From the NCBI GenBank assembly GCA_001950395.1, contig BDLO01000001.1:1215979-1279978 (forward strand): a stretch of 64,000 nt of DNA, in the 5' to 3' direction. Each line of letters starts with the position of its first letter. Position 1 is the first letter of the stretch. Shown piece after piece: positions 1-7,736 of this stretch. Made by a program: the position numbers and the translations under genes. The stretch comes from Coriobacteriaceae bacterium EMTCatB1 (GTDB taxonomy: Bacteria; Actinomycetota; Coriobacteriia; Anaerosomatales; Anaerosomataceae). The notes below the pieces were generated by a model. It saw only the letters and a list, made by a program, of their open reading frames with translations. It was not told the origin of the DNA and did not search any database.

Positions 1-458
1 ACGAAGCGCAGCGCGAGACCTTCGCGCCCCATCTCCCGCGCGACGGACTCCACCGCCTCCGGAAGCGCCGCAAGCCGGTCCCGGTCGGCCGCCGCCACCA
101 AGACCTCCTCGCCGCCGCGCGCCGTCTTCACGATCCGTCGCGCGACGAACCGCGCGTAGCGCGACGGCTCGACCGCGACGAGCCCGGCGGCGGTCAGCCC
201 GAGCGCCTCCTCGATGAGCGCCTGCTTCGCCGCCAGCGTGTCGTCTCGTGCCCGCAGGCGCGCTGAAGCCAGCAGCGCGTCCGCCTGTCGCCGCGCGTCG
301 GCCTCTGCCTCCGCCACGATGCGCGCCGACCGCTCAGCCGCGCGCTTCTCGGCGTCGCGCCGGACCCCGGCGGCCTCCTCCTCGGCCCGGGCGATGATCT
401 CGTGCGCCTCGGCCTCGGCGTCTGCCGCGATCTGCTCGAGGATGTCAGCGAGCGCCAC
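1..458 (-). CDS. ntpE: V-type ATP synthase subunit E (partial, C-terminus beyond window)
   Basis: Peripheral stalk subunit of the V/A-type ATPase, linking the catalytic head to the membrane motor. The visible part (about 152 residues) starts at a GTG with a GGAGGAG ribosome site just upstream. It begins ALADILEQIAADAEAEAHEI and continues as a long Ala/Glu/Arg-rich helix, then a more globular part with the run SRYARFVARRIV, the usual subunit E layout. It follows subunit K by 8 bp on the same strand, so it belongs to the ATPase operon. The C-terminus is cut by the window edge. Identity rests on helix composition and operon position rather than a catalytic motif. Confidence 0.85.
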   Translation of the reverse strand, partial: MALADILEQIAADAEAEAHEIIARAEEEAAGVRRDAEKRAAERSARIVAEAEADARRQADALLASARLRARDDTLAAKQALIEEALGLTAAGLVAVEPSRYARFVARRIVKTARGGEEVLVAAADRDRLAALPEAVESVAREMGREGLALRF

Positions 459-466
459 GGCTCCTC

Positions 467-964
467 CTACAGCGCCTGCGCGGCGCTCTGCAGACCGAGC
501 AGCATGAGAATCGTCACGATGAGCGCGAGCACCGCGTAGGTCTCGACGAGCGCCGGGAAGATCAGGGCAGGCGCTGGCTGGTCAGCGGCGACGATGCCCG
601 CCGCGGCCGCGCCCGTCATGCCCTGGTAGATCGCGCTCACGAGCGCCAAGAACGCCACGGGCAGGCACGCGAGGAAGACCTTGAAGCCGATCGCCGCAGG
701 CAGGTCCACCTTCCCGCCGAGGATGTTGAAGAAGATCACGACGAGCACGGCGGTGATGAACCCGTAGATGCCCTGCGTGCCCGGCATCGCTGCGAGCGGC
801 AGCAGCTTGCCGAACTTGCTGCCGTCTTCGGACAGGATGCCCGATGCCGTGCTCGAAGCGGTCGTGATGCCGATGGCAGACCCGATCCCGCCGAGGACCG
901 CGGCGAGGCCGGCTCCCAGCAGCGCCCAGTCCGTGCCCGACATGCCGAGTATTGCGTCCTTCAC
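467..964 (-). CDS. ntpK: V-type ATP synthase subunit K (proteolipid c-ring, four membrane helices)
   Basis: Forms the rotor ring that carries H+ or Na+ through the membrane. The 165-residue product has two duplicated helical hairpins, as in Enterococcus NtpK. The ion-carrying glutamate is E141 in the segment PALVETYAVL. Residues matching the known Na+ ligands of Enterococcus NtpK are also present: T63 and Q64 (in MPGTQGIYGF), Q114 (in AIYQGM) and E141. I chose the GTG start because AAGGAGG lies upstream and because it overlaps the TGA of subunit I as GTGA, implying translational coupling. An internal ATG seven codons later is the alternative start. Na+ use is inferred from the residues. Confidence 0.93.
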   Translation of the reverse strand: MKDAILGMSGTDWALLGAGLAAVLGGIGSAIGITTASSTASGILSEDGSKFGKLLPLAAMPGTQGIYGFITAVLVVIFFNILGGKVDLPAAIGFKVFLACLPVAFLALVSAIYQGMTGAAAAGIVAADQPAPALIFPALVETYAVLALIVTILMLLGLQSAAQAL

Positions 965-3147
965 GATCGTACGCCTCCTTCCTGCTGCGCCCCCGCGGGG
1001 TGCAGCACGACTGCCTGTGTCTTGTACCCAAGCGGGGCGAACGGCTTGCCGCCGTTGCCGTAGAACTTGCCGAAGAACTCCACGAACTGCAGGCGCGCCG
1101 GATGCACGAACGCGCCGAGCAGGTTGATCACCACGTTGAAGGTGTGCCCGCCCACGAACACGAGCGCGGCGAGCACTGCCACGATTGCTCCGAAGACGAC
1201 GCCCGCCGGACCCTTCGAGAACAGCCCGGAGGCGCCGCTCCACACGAGGTTCGCCAAGATGTTGAAGACCATGCCCACGAGCGCGCTCGACAGACCCAAC
1301 GCGGCCAGACGCGTGTAGCTCAAGATGTCGCCGAGGAACGACGTCATCCCGTACACGGCGTACGCGCCGCCAAGCAGCCCGGCGACCGCTCGCTTCACGC
1401 TCTTCGAAGCCGCGAGGCCGGCGACAGTCGCCGCGAGCAGCGCCCAGCCCACCGCGGCAGGCCCGCCGAAGGCAAGCGCCGCAAGCCACGCCAGGAAGAG
1501 CGCGAGCCACGCTCCTCCAAGCGCGCGGTCCCACGCTGGGACCCCTTCGTCCTTCGCAAGCGCCGCCTCGATCGCGTGCCCCTTGAGCAGCATCGTTACG
1601 CCAAGCCCGATCGCCAGCGCCCATCCTGCAGCGCCCCGAACCGCCGCCGCCACGCCGATGAGCACGGCGAGCAGTATCGTCGAGAGCTGGTCGCCTATCG
1701 CCGAGGCGTAGTCCTGCCGCTTCGCCGCGTCGTAGGCCGCCACGAGCACGCCGAAGAACACCTGGACGACGCCGATGACGATCGTGAGCACGAGGAAGTC
1801 CGTGAGCTGCCCCAAAGGATCGATGAGCCGCGGCACCGGCACCACTGCCCGAACCGCGTCGTAGTCGAGCGCGAAGTACGACCCGAACGCCGCGCCAGCG
1901 ACCGCCGCTCCCGCCCCGCCGATCATCATGAGGTCGCAGAACCGCTTCACGCCGGACGCGACGTCGATCCGGTGCTTGATGAACCAGAAGCCGGCGATGA
2001 GCATGAGCCCGTAGCCGACGTCCCCGATGCAGATCGCGAAGTACAGCAAGAAGAACGGCGCCAGAAGCGGCGTCGGATCGATGTCGCGGTACTTCGGCCG
2101 GCCGTAGAGGTCGGTGAGCAGATCGAACGGTCGGATGAACCGCGGATTCTCGAGCTCGACGGGCGGCTCCTCCTCCGGAAGCGGGTCCCGGAGCTCGCGG
2201 TCGACGAGTTCGCCCACGGCATCGAGCGAGGCTTCGAGCTCCGCTCGCCTCTTCGCAGGCACCCAGCCGGTCACCACCACCGTGCGCTCCGTCGCACCCA
2301 TGAGCCCGCGGGCGAACACCGCCTCGCGCTCCGAGACGAGCGCCTCGAGAAGCGCCGCCGCGTCCCGATACCGGTCGACCGCCAGCTCGAGCAGGCGCTC
2401 TTCGAACACCTCGCGCTCGCGGGCGATGTGCGCGATGCGCTCGAGCGCGACTTCGATCTCCTCGGCCGGGTAGCCCTTCACGCCCTCGGGGAAGGCGACG
2501 TCGCGGAACGCCGTCGCGGCGAGCGCCGCGCGCGTCTCTTCGACGACCGTGCGGTGCGCGAGCACGACCCACGCCGCGCGCGACCCGACTGGACCGAGCT
2601 CCTCCACCGAGATGAGCGGCGAGACCTCCCGGAGCCGCTGCCGGATGGCCGCGCCTTGCGCTGCGGGCACTGTCCCGGTCATCAGCCGCACTTGCGCGGT
2701 GTCGCGCAGGCGCTCGACCTGGAGGTGAAGGTCGCGCCACGGCTCGAGCTCAGCGACGAGGTGCTGAAGGCGCTCGCGCTCGCGCTCGCCTGCGGCCAGG
2801 CGGTCGGTGATCGTCAGGCATTCCTCGTACAGGGAGCGGAATTGCGCGTCTGGCTCGAGCGCCTCGAACCGCTCTGCGTCCATGTGGATCTTCTCCGAGA
2901 CGAACGCAGCGAACGGCCGATCGTCCTCGCGATGCTTCGCCAGCACCTCCACCACGAACTTCGCGTCAGCGATCTGCTCTTCGAGCTGGCGGAGGCGCTC
3001 CTCGTCCTCGCGCGTGAGCGCTGGCTGAAGCTCGTACGGCGTCGTGACGACCTCGAGCGCGCCTGCGGCCTGAAGACGGTCGACGACGTCGTCGACGACC
3101 GACTTGTGCGCCACCACCGTGGCCTTGAGCATGCGCGCGACGGCCAT
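961..3147 (-). CDS. ntpI: V-type ATP synthase subunit I (a-type membrane stator)
   Basis: Membrane stator subunit that supplies the ion half-channels next to the K ring. The 728-residue protein has the family layout: a soluble, coiled-coil-rich N-terminal half (about 1-350) starting with a ferredoxin-like fold (VARMLKATVVAH), then a hydrophobic C-terminal half with about seven or eight helices. Characteristic segments are PKYRDIDPTPLLAPFFLLYF and the late SYTRLAALGL stretch, which contains the conserved functional Arg. It starts 4 bp after the upstream stalk gene and overlaps subunit K by 4 bp. Confidence 0.95.
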   Translation of the reverse strand: MAVARMLKATVVAHKSVVDDVVDRLQAAGALEVVTTPYELQPALTREDEERLRQLEEQIADAKFVVEVLAKHREDDRPFAAFVSEKIHMDAERFEALEPDAQFRSLYEECLTITDRLAAGERERERLQHLVAELEPWRDLHLQVERLRDTAQVRLMTGTVPAAQGAAIRQRLREVSPLISVEELGPVGSRAAWVVLAHRTVVEETRAALAATAFRDVAFPEGVKGYPAEEIEVALERIAHIAREREVFEERLLELAVDRYRDAAALLEALVSEREAVFARGLMGATERTVVVTGWVPAKRRAELEASLDAVGELVDRELRDPLPEEEPPVELENPRFIRPFDLLTDLYGRPKYRDIDPTPLLAPFFLLYFAICIGDVGYGLMLIAGFWFIKHRIDVASGVKRFCDLMMIGGAGAAVAGAAFGSYFALDYDAVRAVVPVPRLIDPLGQLTDFLVLTIVIGVVQVFFGVLVAAYDAAKRQDYASAIGDQLSTILLAVLIGVAAAVRGAAGWALAIGLGVTMLLKGHAIEAALAKDEGVPAWDRALGGAWLALFLAWLAALAFGGPAAVGWALLAATVAGLAASKSVKRAVAGLLGGAYAVYGMTSFLGDILSYTRLAALGLSSALVGMVFNILANLVWSGASGLFSKGPAGVVFGAIVAVLAALVFVGGHTFNVVINLLGAFVHPARLQFVEFFGKFYGNGGKPFAPLGYKTQAVVLHPAGAQQEGGVRS

Positions 3148-3150
3148 CGG

Positions 3151-3456
3151 TCAGCCTGCCAGCTCCTCGATGGCGCCTGCGACTGTGGCATCGAGCCGCT
3201 GGCGCGCCGACGCGATCAACTGTTCCCGCGACTGAGCCGCCTCCTGCAACATAGCCTCAGCCTCAGCTTGAGCTTCAGCCACGATCGCCGCAGTACGCTT
3301 CTCCGCTTGTGCCCGCGCTGAGGTCTCCGCCTCGCGGACGATGCGCTGCGCGTCTTCTTTCGCCTGTGCGCGCAACCGCCGCGCCTCCTCGCGCGCGGCT
3401 TGCACGCGAGCACGGGCGTCGTCCTCAGCACGAAGCACGCTTTCGAGCCGCTCCAT
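3151..3456 (-). CDS. V-type ATPase peripheral stalk subunit, H/G (NtpF-like)
   Basis: First gene of the visible ATPase operon. The start is an ATG giving MERLESVLRAEDDARARV, preceded by an AAGGGG-like ribosome site; an upstream in-frame ATG adds 16 unlikely residues. The 101-residue product is almost entirely a charged Ala/Glu/Arg/Gln coiled coil (about residues 5-85), as expected for the short stalk subunit that pairs with subunit E. It precedes subunit I in most bacterial V-type operons, and that position is kept here with a 3-bp gap. Sequence alone cannot separate the H, G and F naming schemes. Confidence 0.82.
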   Translation of the reverse strand: MERLESVLRAEDDARARVQAAREEARRLRAQAKEDAQRIVREAETSARAQAEKRTAAIVAEAQAEAEAMLQEAAQSREQLIASARQRLDATVAGAIEELAG

Positions 3457-3557
3457 CGCTCGCCCCTTCTGGAATACGGGCACCGTGTCGCATGATTCTA
3501 GCACTGCTGAGGCGCCGCGGCGGGCTTCTTGGTACCCTACGTGCTATGCAAGGAGCC

Positions 3558-4775
3558 ATGGAGCATCTCAGCGCCGACATGAGCGCCCCTCGCCCGACGC
3601 GCAGCGCGACCGCCCGAGCACGCACGCAGGCGCGTCGACGCCGTATTCTCGCGACTGGGGCCGTCGTGCTCGTGCTCGCCGCCCTCGCTGTAGCCGGCGT
3701 CGCGGCAGGCCTCTCCGTGCGAGCTGGCGCCGCTGCGACGCTCGCACGCGCCCGGACGCCGCGGCCCGCTCCGCTGCCGTCGCTCGATGCCTCCTCGGCG
3801 CTCTCCCACGCCTCACGTCCCGCAACGCTCACCGTCGCAGCCGTGGGCGACATGATCTTCGACCGACGAGTCGCGTCCCTCATCGCCTCCTCGGGCGGTC
3901 GCGCCCCACTCTCGCGTGTCGCCTCGCTGCTTTCCGAAGCCGACATCACGGTGGGCAACCTCGAAAGCCCGCTGTCCTCGCGTGGCAGCCGCAACCTCGA
4001 GAAGGACGTAACCTTCCGCGGCGACCCCCGCGGCGTCGAGGGCTTGGCTGCGGCAGGGTTCGACTTCCTCTCGCTCGCGAACAACCACGTGCTCGACTAC
4101 GGCCCCGACGCCCTCGCAGACACTGTCGCGCTTCTCGACCAGCACGGCATCGGACACGCGGGCGCAAGCGCCGACCGCTCGGCGGCGTGGCGTCCGGCGG
4201 CCGCGGAGCGCAACGGCGCGCGTGTCGCCTTCCTGTCGTTCTCTCACATCCTGCCTGCGGGGTTCGTCGCCACGGACTCGAAGGCCGGGCTTGCGCGCGG
4301 ACGCGGGAACATGGACGCGGTGTGCGAGGCGATCCGTCAGGCCAAGAGCGAGAACGACTACGTCATCGTGAGCTTCCACTGGGGCGTCGAGTACCAAGAC
4401 GACTGCAACGCCGAGCAGGTCCGTGACGCCCACGCTGCCATCGATGCGGGAGCCGACATGGTGCTCTCGCACCACCCGCACGTCATCCAGGCGGTCGAGC
4501 GCTACAAAGGGCGCCTGATCGCGTACTCGCTCGGCGACTTCGTGTTCGACCACTACTCACGCAAGACCGGAGAGGCGTTCGTGCTCCAGGCCGAGCTCGG
4601 TCCCGACGGGGTCGGCGCGGTCCGCATCGTGCCGGTCTACCTCGACACGAACGGCCGCCCCGAGGTCGTGTCAGGCGAGGCCGCGCGCGTCATCCTCGAC
4701 CGCCTGCGCGCCATCTCCGCCAAGCGCGGGACGACCGTCGTGCTGCGCGGCGACGAGGCCGAGGTGGCGCCGTGA
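3558..4775 (+). CDS. CapA-family (poly-gamma-glutamate synthesis type) metallophosphoesterase-like protein, membrane-anchored
   Basis: About 405 residues. An Arg-rich N-terminus precedes one membrane helix (roughly residues 30-55), so the enzyme domain should face outside. The CapA core is clear in order: GDMIFDRR, GNLESPLS, LANNHVLDYG, SFHWGVEY, SHHPHVIQ and YSLGDFVFDH, which include the His/Asp/Asn metal ligands of this calcineurin-like fold. CapA proteins take part in poly-gamma-glutamate capsule export in Bacillus, but most homologues are uncharacterised and no capB/capC genes are near. The chosen ATG has AAGGAG immediately upstream with short spacing; ATGs at 3546 and 3579 are alternatives. 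It overlaps the next gene by GTGA. Confidence 0.85.
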   Translation: MEHLSADMSAPRPTRSATARARTQARRRRILATGAVVLVLAALAVAGVAAGLSVRAGAAATLARARTPRPAPLPSLDASSALSHASRPATLTVAAVGDMIFDRRVASLIASSGGRAPLSRVASLLSEADITVGNLESPLSSRGSRNLEKDVTFRGDPRGVEGLAAAGFDFLSLANNHVLDYGPDALADTVALLDQHGIGHAGASADRSAAWRPAAAERNGARVAFLSFSHILPAGFVATDSKAGLARGRGNMDAVCEAIRQAKSENDYVIVSFHWGVEYQDDCNAEQVRDAHAAIDAGADMVLSHHPHVIQAVERYKGRLIAYSLGDFVFDHYSRKTGEAFVLQAELGPDGVGAVRIVPVYLDTNGRPEVVSGEAARVILDRLRAISAKRGTTVVLRGDEAEVAP

Positions 4776-5683
4776 CGCGCGAGCGACCGATCACCGTCCG
4801 CAGCCGCCGCTACCGGCGCACGCGCCACGCGCCACCCGCCGGCGTCTACGGGCTCGCGGGCGTGGCGATCGTCCTGGTCGCAGCCGTGGCTGGGCTGCTG
4901 TCGGGCAACCGCTCTGCTGCCCCGGCTCCGAATGCCCCCGTCGCGAGCGCTGCAGCCGTCGCCGCCAGCGACCTCGCGCCACGCGAGCCGACGCCCCTGC
5001 TTGCTCGCTACAGCTCTCTCTACCTGCGGCTGCCCGTCGCTCCCGACGCGGTCACGCAAGTCGCGTTCCACCAGGCGTCCGGCGACAAGGCGGTGCACCT
5101 CGAGGCGCTCGTGCCGGATGCGAGCGTCAAACAGGCCGCCGAGGCCCGGGCGGTGGTGCCGCCGAAGACGAAGCCGGCGGCCGACGACGAAGAAGCCGCC
5201 ACGATCTGGAACGGCACTGTCATCCGCCTGTGGCGGAGCAACCGCCGCGGAGCGCCCGACACCGCGATAGACTGCGGCGCTGATTCCGGGACGGACGTCG
5301 TCGCGCCGCTTTCGGGCGTCGTGGTCGCGGTCCGCCCCTACAAGCTCTACGGCCGCTACGACGACTTCGAGATCCACATTCGGCCGGACGGCTCAGACGA
5401 CCTCGATCTGGTTCTCATCCACGTCGACGACGTGAGCGTCAAACCGGGCGACCGCGTCGAGGGCGGCGTCACGCGGATCGCCTGCGTGCGAAAGATGTCG
5501 GACAAGACGGATCTGCAGCTTGCCGCCTACACGCGGAACGGCGGCGACCACGTGCACCTTCAGCTCAACCGGGTCGAGCCGTCCTCCGCGCCCTCCGAGC
5601 TCGACGACGGCTCCCGAGCGCTCGATTCGTCCGCCGCCTGGACGCGTTCCACGTACCCGCGGAACCTGCGGTCGAAGTCGTAG
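4772..5683 (+). CDS. Membrane-anchored degenerate LytM/M23-like domain protein
   Basis: 303 residues starting at a GTG that overlaps the CapA-like stop (GTGA), so the two are probably cotranslated. A basic N-terminus and one membrane helix (about 25-45) are followed by a low-complexity linker and a C-terminal LytM/M23-like fold (about 160-270). The HxH zinc motif is present (H260, H262 in DHVHLQLN). The first motif, normally HxGxD, reads DSGTD (171-175), so the first zinc-binding His is replaced by Asp. It is likely a non-catalytic envelope domain, as in EnvC- or NlpD-like activators. The last 41 codons overlap the opposite-strand DUF951 gene. Confidence 0.65.
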   Translation: MTRERPITVRSRRYRRTRHAPPAGVYGLAGVAIVLVAAVAGLLSGNRSAAPAPNAPVASAAAVAASDLAPREPTPLLARYSSLYLRLPVAPDAVTQVAFHQASGDKAVHLEALVPDASVKQAAEARAVVPPKTKPAADDEEAATIWNGTVIRLWRSNRRGAPDTAIDCGADSGTDVVAPLSGVVVAVRPYKLYGRYDDFEIHIRPDGSDDLDLVLIHVDDVSVKPGDRVEGGVTRIACVRKMSDKTDLQLAAYTRNGGDHVHLQLNRVEPSSAPSELDDGSRALDSSAAWTRSTYPRNLRSKS

Positions 5684-5835
5684 CGCATGAGCCGCACCGC
5701 CCGACCGCAGCCGCGGCACTTGAGCCCGATGTCCATGCCGAGCTTGGTGACCTCCCACTCGTTCGCGCCGCACGGATGGGGCTTCTTGAGCCGCACCACG
5801 TCGCCGATGCGCACCGGGACGATCGGTATGGCCAC
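5560..5835 (-). CDS. DUF951 family protein (zinc-ribbon-like small protein)
   Basis: 91-residue product starting at GTG with GAGGAGG seven bases upstream. The DUF951 core is clear: IGDVVRLKKPHPCGANEWEV, then GMDIGLKCRGCGRAVRLMR. Cys residues in HPCG and CRGCG probably hold a metal. The family is usually about 65 residues and often lies beside chromosome-partitioning genes in Firmicutes; its function is unknown. Here a Ser/Glu-rich tail of about 25 residues follows the core and lies entirely within the overlap with the convergent LytM-like gene, so the tail probably arose from loss of an earlier stop. Confidence 0.85.
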   Translation of the reverse strand: MAIPIVPVRIGDVVRLKKPHPCGANEWEVTKLGMDIGLKCRGCGRAVRLMRYDFDRRFRGYVERVQAADESSAREPSSSSEGAEDGSTRLS

Positions 5836-5893
5836 GAGTCGACCTCCTCGCCAGAACGACGCAGCCGCGCCGGTTGCGCGCCTCGCCTGCCGA

Positions 5894-5899
5894 GTATAC
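5894..5899 (-). promoter_or_regulatory. Candidate -10 element for the DUF951 gene
   Basis: TATACT on the minus strand, about 60 bp before the DUF951 start. The hexamer sits in AGTATACC, so the plus strand reads TATACC and may also serve the divergent ACT-domain gene. No clear -35 was found. Confidence 0.45.
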
Positions 5900-5935
5900 C
5901 GTGGAGCGGCAAGAACCCCGGAGGAAGGACCGCCC

Positions 5936-6211
5936 GTGAAGACACGCGCCATCCTGTCGGTGCTCGGAGAAGACCGCGTCGGCATCGTCGCCGCAGTCTC
6001 CGCTGCGCTCGCTTCGTGCGGCGTCAACATCGAGGACATCCGCCAGACGATCCTCTCCGGCGTGTTCTCGATGACGATGCTCGTCACGGTGGACGAGGAG
6101 ACCTGCCCGTTCGACCGCGTGCAGGCGAAGCTCGCCGAGGTCGCAAACGAGATGGGCCTGCAGATCACGCTGCAGCGCGAGGACGTCTTCCGGTTCATGC
6201 ATCGCATCTAG
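5936..6211 (+). CDS. ACT domain protein, UPF0237 family
   Basis: 91 residues, essentially one ACT domain of the GcvR-like type: KTRAILSVLGEDRVGIVAAV, then the helix and strands with NIEDIRQTILSGVFSMTMLV. ACT domains bind small molecules, often amino acids, and control a partner enzyme. The GTG start has a GGAGGAAGG site about seven bases upstream. It lies 12 bp before a UPF0210 gene, a pairing conserved in Firmicutes and archaea, so it probably regulates that partner. The ligand is unknown. Confidence 0.88.
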   Translation: MKTRAILSVLGEDRVGIVAAVSAALASCGVNIEDIRQTILSGVFSMTMLVTVDEETCPFDRVQAKLAEVANEMGLQITLQREDVFRFMHRI

Positions 6212-6223
6212 AGGGAGGCCGCC

Positions 6224-7588
6224 GTGCTCCAGCTCACGCCTGAGGAGATCGCCGAGACCCTCACGATGATCACCCAGCAGCACTTCGACATCCGGACGGT
6301 GACGCTCTCGGTGTCGCTCACGGGCTGCGGCGCCGATTCGGTCGAAGGCGTGGCAGCCCGCGTCTACGAGCGAGTCGTACGGAGCGCCGAGCGCCTGGTG
6401 CCGACCTGCGAGCGCCTCGCCCGGGAGTTCGGCGTGCCGATCGTCAACACGCGCGTGGCCGTGACGCCGGTCGCGGAGATCGCGCCCGCAGGCGCGGGCG
6501 ACCTCACGCCGATCGCCCACACGCTCGAGCGCGCGGCAGCCGCCGTCGGCATCGACTTCATCGGCGGCTTCTCGGCGCTGATGCACAAGGGGATCGGCGC
6601 TGCCGATCGCGCGCTCATCTCCTCGCTTGCCGAAGCGCTCTCGACCACCGAGCGAGTGTGCGCTTCGGTGAGCGTCGCCTCGACGCGGGCGGGCATCAAC
6701 ATGGACGCCGTCCTGCTCATGGCGCAGGCAGTCGCCGCCACCGCTGAGGCCACCGCCAGCCGTGACGGAGTCGGATGCGCGAAGCTCGTCGCCTTCTGCA
6801 ACATCGTCGAGGACAACCCCTTCATGGCGGGCGCGCTGCATGGCGCGGGGGAACCCGATGCGTGCGTGAACGTCGGCATCTCGGGCCCGGGCGTCGTGCG
6901 AGCGGTCGTGCAGTCGCTGCCCGAAGACGCCGACCTCACCCGCGTCGCAGAGGCCATCAAGGCCACCGCCTTCAAGATCACCCGAGCGGGCGAGCTCGTC
7001 GCGCGCGAAGCCGCGTCCCGGCTGGGCGTCGAGATGGGCATCGTCGACCTCTCGCTCGCCCCCACGCCCGCGGAAGGCGATAGCGTGGCTGACATCATCG
7101 AGGCGATCGGCGTGAAGCGCTGCGGCGGGCCGGGGACCACGACGGCGCTCGCCCTCCTGAACGACGCCGTCAAGAAGGGCGGCGCGATGGGCACCTCGAG
7201 CATCGGCGGGCTCTCTGGAGCGTTCATCCCCGTCTCCGAGGACGCAGGCATGTCGCGCGCGGCCGCCTCCGGCGCCCTCACCCTCGAGAAGCTCGAAGCG
7301 ATGACGGCGGTGTGCTCCGTCGGGCTCGACATGATCGCGATTCCCGGCGACACGCCCGTCGAGACGATCGCGGCGATCACCTCAGATGCGTGCGCCATCG
7401 GCGTCGTCAACGGCAAGACGACCGCCGCGCGCATCATCCCGGTGCCCGGCAAGCGCCCCGGCGACACCGCCGTGTTCGGCGGGCTGCTCGGCTCCGCGCC
7501 CGTGATGAGCGTGAGCGAGTGGGCGGGCGCCACGCTCGTCCGCCGCGGCGGTCGCGTCCCAGCGCCGCTCGCGAGCCTCCGCAACTGA
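6224..7588 (+). CDS. UPF0210 (DUF711) family protein
   Basis: 454 residues, the full family length, starting at GTG after GAGGGAGG. Recognisable stretches are TVTLSVSLTGCGADSVEGVA near the N-terminus, GFSALMHKGIGAADRALI, the conserved region KRCGGPGTTTALALLNDAVK, and GIVNGKTTAAR-like text near the C-terminus (GVVNGKTTAARIIPVPGK). The family resembles the glycyl-radical enzyme fold, but its activity is unknown. It is translated directly after the ACT-domain gene, which may be its regulatory subunit. Assignment to the family is firm; function is open. Confidence 0.88.
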   Translation: MLQLTPEEIAETLTMITQQHFDIRTVTLSVSLTGCGADSVEGVAARVYERVVRSAERLVPTCERLAREFGVPIVNTRVAVTPVAEIAPAGAGDLTPIAHTLERAAAAVGIDFIGGFSALMHKGIGAADRALISSLAEALSTTERVCASVSVASTRAGINMDAVLLMAQAVAATAEATASRDGVGCAKLVAFCNIVEDNPFMAGALHGAGEPDACVNVGISGPGVVRAVVQSLPEDADLTRVAEAIKATAFKITRAGELVAREAASRLGVEMGIVDLSLAPTPAEGDSVADIIEAIGVKRCGGPGTTTALALLNDAVKKGGAMGTSSIGGLSGAFIPVSEDAGMSRAAASGALTLEKLEAMTAVCSVGLDMIAIPGDTPVETIAAITSDACAIGVVNGKTTAARIIPVPGKRPGDTAVFGGLLGSAPVMSVSEWAGATLVRRGGRVPAPLASLRN

Positions 7589-7600
7589 GTGCGTCACTGA

Positions 7601-7696
7601 GACGAACGGCCGCTGAGCGGCGAAGTGTGCCGTTCGTCACTTTATCCTGACGTTCGGCAGAAAGCCCTGGCCGCGGGCTACGCGCGTACCGATATA
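7601..7696 (+). promoter_or_regulatory. Promoter/operator module A of the surface-protein locus
   Basis: Contains GCCGTTCGT (7629-7637) and a second copy GACGTTCGG (7649-7657) 20 bp later, both close to the published LytTR-regulator repeat consensus [TA][AC][CA]GTTN[AG][TG]. A perfect inverted copy, GACGAACGGC (7601-7610), pairs with GCCGTTCGTC (7629-7638). ACCGATATA (7688-7696) serves as a -10-like box. The distance from CCGTTCGTCA to CCGATATA is 59 bp, the same as in modules B and C. The inverted repeat could also terminate the upstream gene. Confidence 0.6.
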
Positions 7697-7736
7697 TGGG
7701 ACGACTGCCAGATGGCGGCAGCGACGGAAGGCGCAG

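Noticed and set aside
952-3321. 789-codon open frame on the plus strand opposite the V-type ATPase I subunit
   Set aside because: Arg/His/Asp-rich translation without domains; it mirrors the real minus-strand gene. Similar long antisense frames across the window are effects of high GC.
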